Shown: positions 41,285 through 51,292, numbered from the stretch's first letter. The stretch is 64,000 nucleotides of DNA from Acidobacteriota bacterium (GCA_019351975.1 JABBOG010000011.1:1-64000), one strand, 5' to 3'. Program-made: numbers and translations. Notes: a model not told the origin generated them from the letters alone.

Positions 41285-43999
41285 CTAATGATTAGACGCG
41301 GCGGAGATGGCGGAGATTCGGCCGTCGGAGGTGAGTAGAAAAGTTTCGGGGCCTCGGCGGTCGGTGCGGAAGGTGAGGATGTGATCAGCTTCAAGGCGAG
41401 CGAGAACCTCGCTGCGGGGATGGCCGAAGGTGTTATGCGCGCCGACGCTGATGACGGCATCCTGCGGATTGACGGCGGCCAGGAAGTCAGGCGTGCTGGA
41501 AGTGCTGCTGCCGTGATGACCTACCTTGAGCAGCGTCGCGGGTTGGACGCGATGATGCGCGAGCATTGCCGCCTCTGTGGGGGCTTCGGCGTCGCCTTCG
41601 AGGAGGACGCTGGAGCGATCAAAGGCGAGACGCATGACCAGGGAGTCATCGTTCAAGGGTGTGCCTGGATTGAAGTAGGTGGATTCAGGAGCGAGGACAG
41701 AGGCGCGTAGGTCGGACCACACGAAATCCTCGCCAGCGTGGAAGTGGCGCACGAGGATGTGCTGCGCTGTGGCCTGCACCAGCAGCGCCCGGAAGAGCGG
41801 CGAATCGCCGGGCTCGACGCTGATCCAAAGCTCGCGGGGACGAAAGTCGCGGAGGATGGCGGGCATGCCGCCCATGTGGTCGGAGTGGGCGTGGGTGAGC
41901 ATGACGACATCGAGGCGGCGGATGCGGCGGGACCAGAGGTAGGGGGCGACGACCTCCTCGCCGACGTCCCAGGCGCTGGCGGCGGCGTTGCCGGAGCGAC
42001 CGGTGGGGCCTCCGGCGTCGACGAGCATGGTGCAGCCGAGTGGGCTGACGACAAGGATGGAGTCGCCCTGGCCGACGTCGATGGCGGTGACTTCAAGCCT
42101 GCCGCGATGCAGCAGCGGCGGTGTGGGGTAGAGGACAAAGAGCGGTATGAGGAGCGCAGCGAGGATTCCGGCGGTGAAAGTGAGAGGACGGCGCGCGCGC
42201 AGCAGGATGATGGTTGCGGCGATGCAAACAGCGGCGAGGATGATCGCGATCGGAGCAGGGACCGGCGTGCGGAGATCGGCGAGTGCAGTGTGCTGGACGC
42301 GGTCTACCGTGAAGCGCATGGTATGCAGAAGGATGCTGGTGAAGGCCGCGGGAATGGCAGCGGCCCATGTGCTGAGCAGCGATGCCAGGAACATCGCAAT
42401 CGCGACGCAGAGAAGTACCGAGAGCAAAGGAATGTCGATGAGATTAAGGGGCAGCGCGAGCAGTGTGGCGCGGTGGAAGTAGATGGCCATGGGCAGAACC
42501 ATGCAAAGCTCGGCGGCGATGGAGAAGAGGAGGGTGTCGGCGAGCAGGAAAAGAGCGTGGAGGATCCAGACAGGCAGATTGCGGAGGCGGTAGCCAAGGA
42601 TGCTGGCGGAGAGTTCTGTGGCCATGCGTATGTGGACGCGGAACTGGGCGAGTGTGGGGTGGAGGTGGGCGTCGATCCGGCGGAGTGTAAGCTGATCCAG
42701 CGCGCGGAGCCGAGGGTGAATGAGGCGCTGGCTGAGCGGGATCGCAAGGCCGGCGATGGCGAGGATGACGAGGAAGGTCATCTGAAAGCTGGCCTCGAAC
42801 AGGGCGCGAGGGTCGAAGGCGAGGACGGCGAGCGCGGCGGCGCCGAGAGCGTTGAGCGCGGTGATCTCGCGGTCGAGCCAGCGGGCGATGAGGTAGATGG
42901 CCGTCATGGAGAGGGCGCGCTGCGCTGGGATGCCGAAGCCGGTGAGTTCCGCGTAGGCAAAGGCGACCAGAATGGTCACGAAGACGGCTGGGCCTTCGCG
43001 CATGCGGAGACGTTTGAGGAGCCAAAACAGACCTGCGGCAAGGAGCGCGACATGCAGGCCTGAGACGACGAAGAGGTGGAAGGTGCCGGTGCGCTCAAAG
43101 GCGCTGCGAAGGCTGCGCGTGAGTTGAGAGCGGTCGCCGAAGAGCATGGCGTTGAGCATGGACGCGTCTTCGGGCTGGAGGCGAAGGTGCTTTGGCAGTG
43201 TGTGGTTGGCACGCGAATTGACGAAGGTTTGCAGGCGGTTGGAGGCCCACGTCTGAGCAGCAAAGATGCGGCATTGCAGCGTGGGAGATGCGGCGCTGAT
43301 GATGTGGACGTGGGAAGATGGCGCGGAGGCGTTGACACCGATGCCTTCGCTGAGGAGGTAGTTGGCGTACGACCAGGCGCCGGGATCGCGGTAGATGTCT
43401 GGAGTTCGCAGGCGGAGGGGAAGCTCGATGGTGTCTCCGCAGCGGAGGTGCAGCGGTTGCCCGGTGAGGGTGATGCGGACGCCACCGGCGGTGGGCTGCA
43501 TGGTGGAAGTATCGGGTGTGATGGTTTCAACGGATTGCACAGCGACGTCGATGGACTGCGTGCCTGGGAGAGCGTCGGCGGTGGACTCCCACTGTCCGGG
43601 TTCGAACTCTGGAGGTGAGGTGGTTGGCGTGTTGGGAAGATTGCGGATGCGTGTGACGGAGCCGCGAACGTTGCGGCTGAGGCCGTCGGCGAAATGCTGA
43701 AGCGCGTTCTGCTGCGGGATGGGCGGCTGGATCTGCGCACACCAGCAGCCGACGGCCAGCCAGAGAGCATATGTCGCGAAGATGGCGATGCGCGGTGCTT
43801 TGCGTATCGCCAAGATGGAGAGCGCCAGGAGCAGGGCTGCGGCGGATACGAGCAGGAGGGTCGGCTGCCAGCGCAGGGCTGCAATGTCGCCAACAGCGAA
43901 GGCGACGACGGCGGCCAGCAGCGGAACCCTGCGAAGGCGCATGGGTTCGACCACGGGAGGGTCGTTCATCCAGAATGTGGCAGCACCGACTGACGGCAT
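41285..43999 (-). CDS. comEC: ComEC/Rec2 family DNA-uptake membrane protein
   Basis: 904 aa in the canonical order: DUF4131 beta domain with its membrane helices (about 20-250), Competence domain with about eight membrane segments (about 280-590; FHLFVVSGLHVALLAAG near its start), and a metallo-beta-lactamase domain with LTHAHSDHMGG near residue 700. The MBL domain probably degrades the non-transported DNA strand. It brings single-stranded DNA across the inner membrane during natural transformation. Starts at 43999, 43969 (MNDPPV) or 43942 are possible. It follows the rlmD-type gene by 57 bp, probably in one operon. No other competence gene is in the window. Confidence 0.93.
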   Translation of the reverse strand: MPSVGAATFWMNDPPVVEPMRLRRVPLLAAVVAFAVGDIAALRWQPTLLLVSAAALLLALSILAIRKAPRIAIFATYALWLAVGCWCAQIQPPIPQQNALQHFADGLSRNVRGSVTRIRNLPNTPTTSPPEFEPGQWESTADALPGTQSIDVAVQSVETITPDTSTMQPTAGGVRITLTGQPLHLRCGDTIELPLRLRTPDIYRDPGAWSYANYLLSEGIGVNASAPSSHVHIISAASPTLQCRIFAAQTWASNRLQTFVNSRANHTLPKHLRLQPEDASMLNAMLFGDRSQLTRSLRSAFERTGTFHLFVVSGLHVALLAAGLFWLLKRLRMREGPAVFVTILVAFAYAELTGFGIPAQRALSMTAIYLIARWLDREITALNALGAAALAVLAFDPRALFEASFQMTFLVILAIAGLAIPLSQRLIHPRLRALDQLTLRRIDAHLHPTLAQFRVHIRMATELSASILGYRLRNLPVWILHALFLLADTLLFSIAAELCMVLPMAIYFHRATLLALPLNLIDIPLLSVLLCVAIAMFLASLLSTWAAAIPAAFTSILLHTMRFTVDRVQHTALADLRTPVPAPIAIILAAVCIAATIILLRARRPLTFTAGILAALLIPLFVLYPTPPLLHRGRLEVTAIDVGQGDSILVVSPLGCTMLVDAGGPTGRSGNAAASAWDVGEEVVAPYLWSRRIRRLDVVMLTHAHSDHMGGMPAILRDFRPRELWISVEPGDSPLFRALLVQATAQHILVRHFHAGEDFVWSDLRASVLAPESTYFNPGTPLNDDSLVMRLAFDRSSVLLEGDAEAPTEAAMLAHHRVQPATLLKVGHHGSSTSSTPDFLAAVNPQDAVISVGAHNTFGHPRSEVLARLEADHILTFRTDRRGPETFLLTSDGRISAISAASNH

Positions 44000-44056
44000 G
44001 GGAAGCGCTACCTAGAAGTGTAATGCGTTGAGAGTACGGATTCGTGAGGGCTGTGT

Positions 44057-45244
44057 CTAGTTGCAGCGGAGGATCGTGATGGTCTCGAGGTGAGCGGTTT
44101 GCGGGAACAGATCGATGAGGTGGATGGTTGTGAGCTTGTAGGCGTGTTGCAGCGTGGAGAGATCGCGGGCGAGCGTGGCTGGATCGCACGAGACGTAGAC
44201 GAGGATAGGAGCGGCGATGCGGTTGAGGAGTTCGCACGCTTCTGGACCGGCTCCAGCGCGGGGCGGGTCGAGGACGATGAGATCAGGGCGGTCGCGGTCG
44301 AGAGCGGCGCGGCGAAGAAAGTCGAGTGTGGTGGATTGAACGGCGACGGAATCGGGGCTGAGTTTGGCGAGTGTGGAACGAAGGTCAGTAGCTGCGGTGG
44401 GGTTGGCCTCGACGGCGGTAATGCGTTTGAAGCTACGGGCGAGGACGCGGCTGAACAGGCCGACACCGGCGTAGAGATCCCATGCGAGAGCGCCGATGAG
44501 GGGTTGCTCGCTGGCGTCGTTGCAGACGAGGCGGACGAGGGTTTCGACGAGGAAGCGGTTCACCTGAAAGAAGGCTCCACGTGTAATCCAGTACGTTTCG
44601 GCGGGTTGATTGGGGACGGCGACCGTGTAGTTGAGGCCGGGCGAGCCGGCTTCGGCAAGCGTGCGGCCGGTAGGTCCGGTGCGAGGGTCGAATGCAGCAG
44701 CAGCGGCGCCGATCATCTGTGGTGCGCCGGACTGAAGAGCGGCGAAGGCGCTGCCGAAGTGACCGGGCTGGCCTGGCGGCGGAGCTTTGGTGCGTGGTGT
44801 GCAGAAGAGCGTGAGTTGGACGCGGCTTGAGTCTTGATTGGTGAAGATTTCGATCTCGGCTGTGGCGCTGAGCCAGTAGGCTGCGTCGCGGTTAACTGAG
44901 GCGGTGGTGAGGAGCGATTCCGCGGTCTCCCAGAGCAGCGGTGCGGCGATGGGACAGGTGGTAATGGGGAGAAACTCCGTGGTGGCGCGGATGTTATAGC
45001 CGAGGCGAAGTTTACCCGCGACGGTTTCGAGACGGAGACGGATTCGGTTGCGATACTGATAGGGCTCTGCAGCGTGGAGCGCAATATGCGGCGGTGCCGC
45101 GATGCCGGATTGTTGCAGCAGATCTTCGAGGCGGCTGCGCTTGAGGCGCAGCTGCTCGTCATAGGCGAGATCCTGATATTGACAGCCGCCGCAGGTGCCA
45201 AAGTGGGGACAGCGTGGCGTCGCGGCGGCGAGAGGTGTGGTCAT
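44057..45244 (-). CDS. 23S rRNA (uracil-5)-methyltransferase, RlmD/TrmA family
   Basis: 395 aa. The iron-sulfur ligands appear as C12, C18, C21 (CPHFGTCGGC) and C97 (TTCPIA). The usual TRAM domain is absent, as in short family members. The Rossmann part has LDLYAGVGLFS-like DLYAGVGLFS, DPPRAGAG, the catalytic nucleophile C353 (VSCDPATLARD) and general base E387 (LETITIL). It methylates C5 of a uracil in 23S rRNA or tRNA; which position (1939, 747 or tRNA 54) cannot be told. The ATG overlaps the end of the upstream gene (ATGA-type, 4 bp). Confidence 0.88.
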   Translation of the reverse strand: MTTPLAAATPRCPHFGTCGGCQYQDLAYDEQLRLKRSRLEDLLQQSGIAAPPHIALHAAEPYQYRNRIRLRLETVAGKLRLGYNIRATTEFLPITTCPIAAPLLWETAESLLTTASVNRDAAYWLSATAEIEIFTNQDSSRVQLTLFCTPRTKAPPPGQPGHFGSAFAALQSGAPQMIGAAAAAFDPRTGPTGRTLAEAGSPGLNYTVAVPNQPAETYWITRGAFFQVNRFLVETLVRLVCNDASEQPLIGALAWDLYAGVGLFSRVLARSFKRITAVEANPTAATDLRSTLAKLSPDSVAVQSTTLDFLRRAALDRDRPDLIVLDPPRAGAGPEACELLNRIAAPILVYVSCDPATLARDLSTLQHAYKLTTIHLIDLFPQTAHLETITILRCN

Positions 45245-45978
45245 TCGGTGTGCCCCATGTAAAACAGGCTGAGGCGCGGAAGTGCGCGGAGCTCAAGCAG
45301 GCGTTTGTGCAGGAACTGTTGCTGAATTTGCTTGAGTTGGACGGCCGACATCTTTGCGCGGTAGGGCGCGAGCTCGCGGTCGGCTTGCGTCTTCAAGGCG
45401 ACGAGTTCGTCTTCAGTTGCGCTGGACTGAAGTGCCGCAAAGAGCTTTTCTTCAAGCACGGTGAGGGTGCGGTCGAGGTCATCGAGGGGCAGAGGGATGT
45501 CGCTGCGCATGATGGCAGCGAGTTCGCGAAGGCGTGCGGCGGTGGCGAGCGTTGTGGGAATCCACGACGCAGCATCGAGATGTGGGACGCCCGGATTGAT
45601 TGCGGCTTCCAGAGCGTCAGAGCTGCGGTCCAGGTAGGCGGCGACGCGGTGCGATTCGAAGCCGGATTCGCGTGGCTCATGTGCCGTGGTGGTAGCGATG
45701 CCGGTAGACGCTTCGACAAGCTCCTCAGCGGACTTCATCACAGCTTGTGCGCACCAAGCAAGGCCGTTGATCTTGCGGAGGCGGCCGTTGGCTTTGTGTG
45801 AGCGGGCTTCGTACTTGTCGAAGGCGTCGTCGATACCGCGGAGCACGGCCTGGAGCGGAATGCCGGCCTCACGCCATGTCTCTATCAACGCCCAGTCCAG
45901 TGTATTGAGCAGAAGGATGGAGCCGCGGCGGCTGCTGAAGCGCTCTTCGATCTCCGAGAAGTATTCAAAGTAGTTCAC
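45241..45978 (-). CDS. Conserved hypothetical protein in the coaX-rlmD operon
   Basis: 245 aa, mostly helical, cytosolic. It opens MNYFEYFSEIEERFSSRRGS and has a conserved-looking NGLAWCAQAVM helix and a C-terminal coiled-coil-like run (LKTQADRELAPYRAKMSAVQLKQIQQQFL region). No known domain is recognised. It starts 11 bp after coaX ends and overlaps the RNA methyltransferase start, so it is surely expressed with both. A role near ribosome or RNA modification is possible but unsupported. Confidence 0.75.
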   Translation of the reverse strand: MNYFEYFSEIEERFSSRRGSILLLNTLDWALIETWREAGIPLQAVLRGIDDAFDKYEARSHKANGRLRKINGLAWCAQAVMKSAEELVEASTGIATTTAHEPRESGFESHRVAAYLDRSSDALEAAINPGVPHLDAASWIPTTLATAARLRELAAIMRSDIPLPLDDLDRTLTVLEEKLFAALQSSATEDELVALKTQADRELAPYRAKMSAVQLKQIQQQFLHKRLLELRALPRLSLFYMGHTE

Positions 45979-45989
45979 TAGCCGCTGTT

Positions 45990-46802
45990 TTACTTTCTGC
46001 GATGGCGGTCGTGTGGGCGATCCTGGTTGCGCTCGTAGATGAGGCGGAGGCCGTTGAGGGTAAGGTTCTCTTCGGTGTGCTGGATGTATCTGGAATCGCT
46101 GGCGATGAGCTTTGCGAGACCGCCGGTGGCGACGGTCCTGGTACCGGGGCCGAGCTCCGCCATCATGCGTGCGAGGATGCCGTCGATCTGCCCTATGGCA
46201 CCGTAGTATAGGCCGATCTGGATGTTATCGGTGGTGTTGGTGCCGATGATTTTGGCGGGTTTTTTGATCTCGACGCGGGTAAGGCGCGCGGCGCGGGCGA
46301 AGAGCGCGTCCGCGGAGATGCCGATGCCGGGAGCGATCGCACCGCCGAGGAATTCGCCTCTGGCGGAGACGACATCGAAGGTGGTGGCGGTGCCCATGTC
46401 GACGACGATGGTGGGTCCACCAAAGAGGTCGAACGCGGCGGCGCAGTTGACGATGCGGTCGGCACCGACTTCGCTGGGGTTGTCGGTGAGGACGGGAATG
46501 CCGGTCTTGACGCCGGGTTCGATGAAGAGCGGTTTGATTCGGAAGTAGGTCTCACAGATGCGACGAATCGCGGTGTCGAGCGGAGGAACAACGGACGAGA
46601 CGGCGATGCCGGTAACGATCTCCGGGCTGAGACCACGCATGCTGAAGAGGGTCTGGAAGAGGACGCCGAGTTCGTCGGCGGTCTGCTTGTAGGGGGTTGT
46701 GATGCGCCAGTCGGCGGTGATGTGCGCGGGTTCGGACGCGGTGGCGGGAGCGAAGAGGCCAAGGACGGTGTTGGAGTTGCCGATATCGATTGCGAGGAGC
46801 AT
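45990..46802 (-). CDS. coaX: Type III pantothenate kinase
   Basis: 270 aa from the ATG at 46802. The frame is open further upstream to 47567, but that part lies opposite and across birA. CoaX phosphorylates pantothenate, the first step to coenzyme A, and is not feedback-inhibited by CoA. Motifs: MLLAIDIGNSNTVLGLF (ATP-binding, D6), GADRIVNCAAAF and VDMGTATTFDVV (second phosphate motif). It is of the ASKHA fold and works as a dimer. It follows birA by 46 bp, a common pairing. Confidence 0.95.
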   Translation of the reverse strand: MLLAIDIGNSNTVLGLFAPATASEPAHITADWRITTPYKQTADELGVLFQTLFSMRGLSPEIVTGIAVSSVVPPLDTAIRRICETYFRIKPLFIEPGVKTGIPVLTDNPSEVGADRIVNCAAAFDLFGGPTIVVDMGTATTFDVVSARGEFLGGAIAPGIGISADALFARAARLTRVEIKKPAKIIGTNTTDNIQIGLYYGAIGQIDGILARMMAELGPGTRTVATGGLAKLIASDSRYIQHTEENLTLNGLRLIYERNQDRPHDRHRRK

Positions 46803-46848
46803 GGGGTGATGGATTACTACGCTTGTCGTCCAGTGTACAAGGATGGGC

Positions 46849-47664
46849 TCAGGAGGGCTCGCGGACGCCGCCGGAGAGGACGGTGCGGCGGGTGTTGTCG
46901 TCTGCGTCCACGAGTAGGTAGCCATGGGTGTCGAGGCCGGCCGAGATGCCGCTGTAGCCGCCATTTTCCGGTACGGTGACGCGCTTGCCACTGACCCATG
47001 TGGAGGCCGCGGTGAGCCGGGCGAGGAGTGACGGTATGTTGTTGCCGTCTTCAAGCAACGTGAGTTCCAGATCGAGCGCGCGCAGAAGTGCGATGACGAG
47101 CTGATTGCGTGAGAGGGAGCGTGTGGGCGACTCGACGCGGAGCGAAGTGGCGAGCGGCTGGATCTCTGGAGGAAACGCACTGTGGTGGACATTGATACCG
47201 ATGCCGATGACGGCGTATCGAAGCAGCGGGTCGGGACCGGGTTCAACGGCAGTTTCGACGAGGATGCCCCCAACTTTGCGGCTGCCGAGCATGAGATCGT
47301 TGGGCCAGCGGATGTCGAGCGCGAGCCCGGAGACGTGAAGGACAGCGTGTCGCGCGGCGAGTCCGGTGCCGAGCGAGAGCAGAAGTGCGTCACGCAGATG
47401 CAACGATGGACGGACGAGCACGCTGAGATAGAGGCCGTCGCCAGCCGCCGAGTGCCACGCGTGGCCGCCGCGACCGCGGCCAGCGGTCTGCTCATCGGCG
47501 AGATAGACGGTGCCTTCGGTCGCGCCTTTGGTCGCTGCGGCGAGCAAGGCTGTATTCGTGGAGCCAATGGTTGCGAAGTGGTGGATGTGCGCAGCGAAAC
47601 GGGTGCCGATAAGCGCGGATCGGATGTCGGCGACGATGAGGTGGTCGTGCATGGCTAAGGACAT
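46849..47664 (-). CDS. birA: Biotin--[acetyl-CoA-carboxylase] ligase
   Basis: 271 aa from the ATG at 47664; an ATG at 47652 is equally plausible. It attaches biotin to the carboxyl carrier protein of acetyl-CoA carboxylase. Motifs: FATIGSTNTALL, the biotinyl-AMP loop GRGRGGHAWHS, IRWPNDLML and KVGGILVE with the catalytic lysine, then GIGINVH. No N-terminal helix-turn-helix is present, so it is a group I enzyme without repressor activity. It heads a run birA-coaX-hypothetical-rRNA methyltransferase. Confidence 0.93.
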   Translation of the reverse strand: MSLAMHDHLIVADIRSALIGTRFAAHIHHFATIGSTNTALLAAATKGATEGTVYLADEQTAGRGRGGHAWHSAAGDGLYLSVLVRPSLHLRDALLLSLGTGLAARHAVLHVSGLALDIRWPNDLMLGSRKVGGILVETAVEPGPDPLLRYAVIGIGINVHHSAFPPEIQPLATSLRVESPTRSLSRNQLVIALLRALDLELTLLEDGNNIPSLLARLTAASTWVSGKRVTVPENGGYSGISAGLDTHGYLLVDADDNTRRTVLSGGVREPS

Positions 47665-47728
47665 GCTATCGCGGTTCGCATTGGGATGAGATGAAAGCGT
47701 TTCGTCCCGTCCAAGCATCCAAGGATGC

Positions 47729-48139
47729 ATGCCTGTGTCCTTGAATCTTCCGTTGCTACATCAGTTCGGAGTGTTGCTGCTGCTGGCGCTGCCGGTGGCG
47801 TGTGCGTCGTGGACCGTGACGCACGAAGAAGTCTTCCGCGAGCCGCGCGAGTTCTGCAAGCGCATGAGCCAGAGCTGTAAATCACTGCCTCAGCGGAAAT
47901 TCTTTTATCTTTTCACTTGCGAGTACTGCTTCTCACACTACGTGACGGCGCTGGCGCTGTTCCTGTTTCGATTTCAACTGCTATATGCCGGGTGGCGTGG
48001 GTATGTGATTGCCTGGTTTGCGCTGGTGTGGATGGCGAATGTGTATATGAGTGCCTTCAATATGCTGCGACTGGACATCAAGCACGAGAACGTGACGATT
48101 GCGGTGGAGCAGGCAGAGTTGCCAGAGGTGAAGAAGTAG
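47729..48139 (+). CDS. Small membrane protein with Cys motif
   Basis: 136 aa with a signal-like first segment (about 10-28) and two further membrane segments (about 68-83 and 88-108). A TCEYCFSHY stretch gives a CxxC pair next to the membrane. The tail is acidic. It is reminiscent of DUF1360-like proteins, which carry a TCPxC motif, but the match is weak. It diverges from birA; AAGG lies 5 nt upstream of the ATG. Function unknown. Confidence 0.68.
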   Translation: MPVSLNLPLLHQFGVLLLLALPVACASWTVTHEEVFREPREFCKRMSQSCKSLPQRKFFYLFTCEYCFSHYVTALALFLFRFQLLYAGWRGYVIAWFALVWMANVYMSAFNMLRLDIKHENVTIAVEQAELPEVKK

Positions 48140-48195
48140 GCTGCTATTGGACTGGCGTCACAGAGAGTGGCGTGGGAATCGCTCATGGACCCACA

Positions 48196-48405
48196 TTAGC
48201 TGTCACGGCGGTAGAGGAGGTTGCGCATGGCGTCGCGGCGGGCGGCGTTGGCTGCAGGATCGGTGGTGGCGGTGGGATGCAATGCGATCAGTTCCGCGGC
48301 TTCGGGCGTAGAGCACTCAGGGCAGCGGTTGGCGTAGCCGGGTTTGTCGGGCCTGAGCTCGAACTCTTCTTCGCAGATGATGCAGGTCTTGATGGGGAAG
48401 GGCAT
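48196..48405 (-). CDS. Small zinc-ribbon protein
   Basis: 69 aa with CIICEEEFELRPDKPGYANRCPEC in outline: two CxxC knuckles (C8-C11 and C28-C31) that should bind one zinc. The second half is helical (AANAARRDAMRNLLYRR). Proteins of this shape are common near translation genes; here it is 55 bp upstream of the valS stop, both on the minus strand, so it is downstream of valS in the transcript. No function is known. Confidence 0.7.
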   Translation of the reverse strand: MPFPIKTCIICEEEFELRPDKPGYANRCPECSTPEAAELIALHPTATTDPAANAARRDAMRNLLYRRDS

Positions 48406-48460
48406 GGTGGCGCTCCAATGTCTGTCGTTACGTATGACGCGCGGGGTGCGATAAGGGAAG

Positions 48461-51241
48461 CTACTCCTTAGGCAGCGCTGCTAAGGCGGCTTCAGCTTTC
48501 TGTTTCAGAGCCACGGTATCGGCGTACTGCTTGCGCAGACCTTCGACGATGGCTGCGGGCGCGCGGGCGATGAAGCCTTCGTTGTTGAGCTGCTTCTCGG
48601 CGGCTTCAACACCTTTGGCGAACTTAGCAAGGTCTTTGGTGAGGCGTTCGCGCTCGGCAGGGATGTCGATCTGACGCTCGTAGAGGACGGCAACATCGTA
48701 CAGAGTTGTGCGTGTGACGCTCTGTTCAGAAGCGAAATGGCTTACATAGTTGACTGAAACCACTCGCGCCATACGGAGGAGAAGTTCCTCGTGTTTTTGG
48801 ACGATATCGCGGGCTTCGGTGATGGGTTTGAGCTCGATGGAGATAGTTTCTTTTTCCGGAACACCCGTTTGCTTTCGGGAGCTTCGCACCGAGACGATCA
48901 GGTCCTGCATGACTCCCATTTCGGCCACGCTGGCGGGATCAAAGGAGAAGTCGCCTTGTTGCGGGTAGCGCGTGAGAGCGATGGATTTAGCGGGCGAGGG
49001 TTGGTTGATACTGGCGTAGAGAGCGTGCCAGAGCTCTTCGGTGAGGAAGGGCATGAAGGGTGAGAGCAGCCGCAGTGCGGCTTCAAAGACGGTGACGAGT
49101 GCGTTGAGGGTGACAGCGGTCACGTCGGAATATGGCTTGAATGCGCCACTTTCGTCGGGGAAGAAATCCAGGCGGAGCTTGACGAGCTCGAGATACCAAT
49201 CGCAGAACTCGCCCCAGAAGAACTTGTAGACGGCGTTAGCGGCTTCGTCGAAGCGGTAGGCGGACAAGGAGTTTGCGATCTCGGAGCATACCGCGCTGAG
49301 GCGCGAGACGATCCAGCGGGTTTCGAGGGGCGCATCAGCGCCAACGGCCGTATTGAGGTTGACGGTGTAGCCTGCCTCGCGGGCGCGATCGATGTTCATC
49401 TGGATGAAGCGGGCGGCGTTCCAGATCTTATTGGCGAAGGCTCGGTAGCCTTCGGTGCGTGCCTCGTTGAAGGCGATATCGGTACCGGGCGAGGCCTGCG
49501 ATGCGAGCGTGAACCTCACCGCATCCGTTCCGTACTTCGTGACGATCCCGATCGGGTCGATGACATTGCCCTTGGTCTTCGACATCTTCTGGCGGTCGGC
49601 ATCACGGACGAGCGCGTGAATGTAGACTTCGCGGAAGGGAACACACTCTTCGGGTGTGCGTTGGCGCAGTTGCTGCGTTGCAGCGTCGAGCATAGGCACG
49701 CCCTGCATCAGGTGGCAGCCGAGCATGATCATGCGCGCGACCCAGAAGAAGAGAATGTCGAAGCCTGTGACGAGAAGCTGTGTGGGATAGAACGCAGAGA
49801 GGTCTGGCGTGAGGACGTCGTTGCCGTCCCATCCGAAGATGGTGAAGGGAAGCAGCCCGGAGCTGAACCAGGTGTCGAGCACATCGGGATCCTGCACAAG
49901 CGTATTGTTGTGGCAGTTCTCGCAGGCTGACGGCGCAGTCCGCGCAACCATGATGTGCTTGCACCCGCTACAGTGCCATGCGGGGATGCGGTGGCCCCAC
50001 CAGAGTTGACGCGAGAGGCACCAGTCATGGATGTTGTTCATCCACTCCATGTACGTCTTGGTGTACATCTCCGGTGTGAATTTGATGTGGCCGTCGCGCA
50101 CGGCTGCGACGGCCTTGTCGGCGAGCGGCTGTATCTTGAGGAACCACTGCTCGGAGAGGCGCGGTTCGATCACGGCCCGGGTGCGCTGAGAGACAGGGAC
50201 GGTCATCGGGTGGTCTTTGATCTCGACCAGGAGTTCCACCAGACGCAGCTGCTCTACGATCTTCTCGCGCGCATCGTAGCGGTCGAGGCCGTGGAAGGGT
50301 GAACCTGGCAGATCGACGCGTGCGGTCTTGTCGAAGATCGAGATGCTGCCGATCTCGGGGTGGCGCTGGCCGATGGCAAAGTCGTTGGGGTCGTGCGCGG
50401 GCGTGACCTTGACGGCACCGGTGCCGAACTCCGGGTTGGCCCAATCGTCGGCGATGATGGGAATCTGGCGACCACCTGCGAGCGGTAATGTCAACATTTG
50501 TCCGAGGAGGTGCTTGTAGCGTTCGTCGTTGGGATTCACGGCGACTGCGGTGTCGCCGAGCATCGTCTCGGGTCGGGTGGTGGCAATGACGATGGAGCCG
50601 CTACCGTCGGCGAGCGGGTAGCGAATGTGATATAGCTTGCCGACGCGCTCTTCGGACTCGACTTCGAGGTCGGAGACGGCCGTCTGGAGGACCGGGTCCC
50701 AGTTGACGATGTAAGCGCCACGATAGATGAGGTCCTGCTCGTGGAGGCGCACGAAGGCTTCCTTGACGGCAACGGAGAGCACGTCGTCCATGGTGAAGTA
50801 CTCACGCGACCAGTCGACGGATGCACCGAGACGGCGCATCTGGTCGGTGATCGCAGAGCCGTACTGGTGCTTCCAAGCCCAGACTTTTTCGGTGAAGGCT
50901 TCACGTGAGAAATCGGTGCGGGACTTGCCTTCTGCGGCGAGCTGGCGCTCGACCATCATCTGCGTGGCGATACCGGCGTGGTCGGTGCCGGGAATCCAGA
51001 GAGCGGTGTCGCCGAGCATGCGGTGCCAGCGCGTCAGGATATCCATCTCCGTCTGGTTGAGCATGTGGCCCATGTGCAGGCGTCCGGTGACGTTGGGTGG
51101 AGGCAGTAGCTGGACGAAGGGCTTGGCGGCGTCTCTCGGGCCGGGCGTGGGGACGTCGAAGATGGCTTCATTCGCCCAGAATGCAGACCATTTTTCTTCG
51201 ATCAGCGCAGGATCGTATGCCTTGGCAAGTTCAGTGCTCAT
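48461..51241 (-). CDS. valS: Valine--tRNA ligase
   Basis: 926 aa from the ATG at 51241 (the frame extends 31 codons further, without similarity). It charges tRNA-Val and edits mischarged Thr. The class I signature HMGH is at 56-59, GTDHAGIATQ follows, the editing domain lies at about 190-390, and the KMSKS equivalent KMSKT is near residue 550. The C-terminal coiled-coil arm (about 860-926) is present. Zinc-type cysteines (CSGCKHIM and CENC) sit in the middle, as in many bacterial ValRS. It is separated from the BamD-like gene by a terminator. Confidence 0.97.
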   Translation of the reverse strand: MSTELAKAYDPALIEEKWSAFWANEAIFDVPTPGPRDAAKPFVQLLPPPNVTGRLHMGHMLNQTEMDILTRWHRMLGDTALWIPGTDHAGIATQMMVERQLAAEGKSRTDFSREAFTEKVWAWKHQYGSAITDQMRRLGASVDWSREYFTMDDVLSVAVKEAFVRLHEQDLIYRGAYIVNWDPVLQTAVSDLEVESEERVGKLYHIRYPLADGSGSIVIATTRPETMLGDTAVAVNPNDERYKHLLGQMLTLPLAGGRQIPIIADDWANPEFGTGAVKVTPAHDPNDFAIGQRHPEIGSISIFDKTARVDLPGSPFHGLDRYDAREKIVEQLRLVELLVEIKDHPMTVPVSQRTRAVIEPRLSEQWFLKIQPLADKAVAAVRDGHIKFTPEMYTKTYMEWMNNIHDWCLSRQLWWGHRIPAWHCSGCKHIMVARTAPSACENCHNNTLVQDPDVLDTWFSSGLLPFTIFGWDGNDVLTPDLSAFYPTQLLVTGFDILFFWVARMIMLGCHLMQGVPMLDAATQQLRQRTPEECVPFREVYIHALVRDADRQKMSKTKGNVIDPIGIVTKYGTDAVRFTLASQASPGTDIAFNEARTEGYRAFANKIWNAARFIQMNIDRAREAGYTVNLNTAVGADAPLETRWIVSRLSAVCSEIANSLSAYRFDEAANAVYKFFWGEFCDWYLELVKLRLDFFPDESGAFKPYSDVTAVTLNALVTVFEAALRLLSPFMPFLTEELWHALYASINQPSPAKSIALTRYPQQGDFSFDPASVAEMGVMQDLIVSVRSSRKQTGVPEKETISIELKPITEARDIVQKHEELLLRMARVVSVNYVSHFASEQSVTRTTLYDVAVLYERQIDIPAERERLTKDLAKFAKGVEAAEKQLNNEGFIARAPAAIVEGLRKQYADTVALKQKAEAALAALPKE

Positions 51242-51292
51242 AGGACTTAAGGGTAGCAGGAAGCGTGAACGCAGGGAGCGTACCAACGAAAA

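Noticed and set aside
41738-43063. 441-codon + strand ORF opposite comEC
   Set aside because: Glu/Gly-rich low-complexity product; comEC has full domain support.
46803-47567. Upstream extension of the coaX frame to 47567
   Set aside because: It overlaps birA and shows no similarity to any kinase; MLLAIDIGNSN at 46802 is the natural start.
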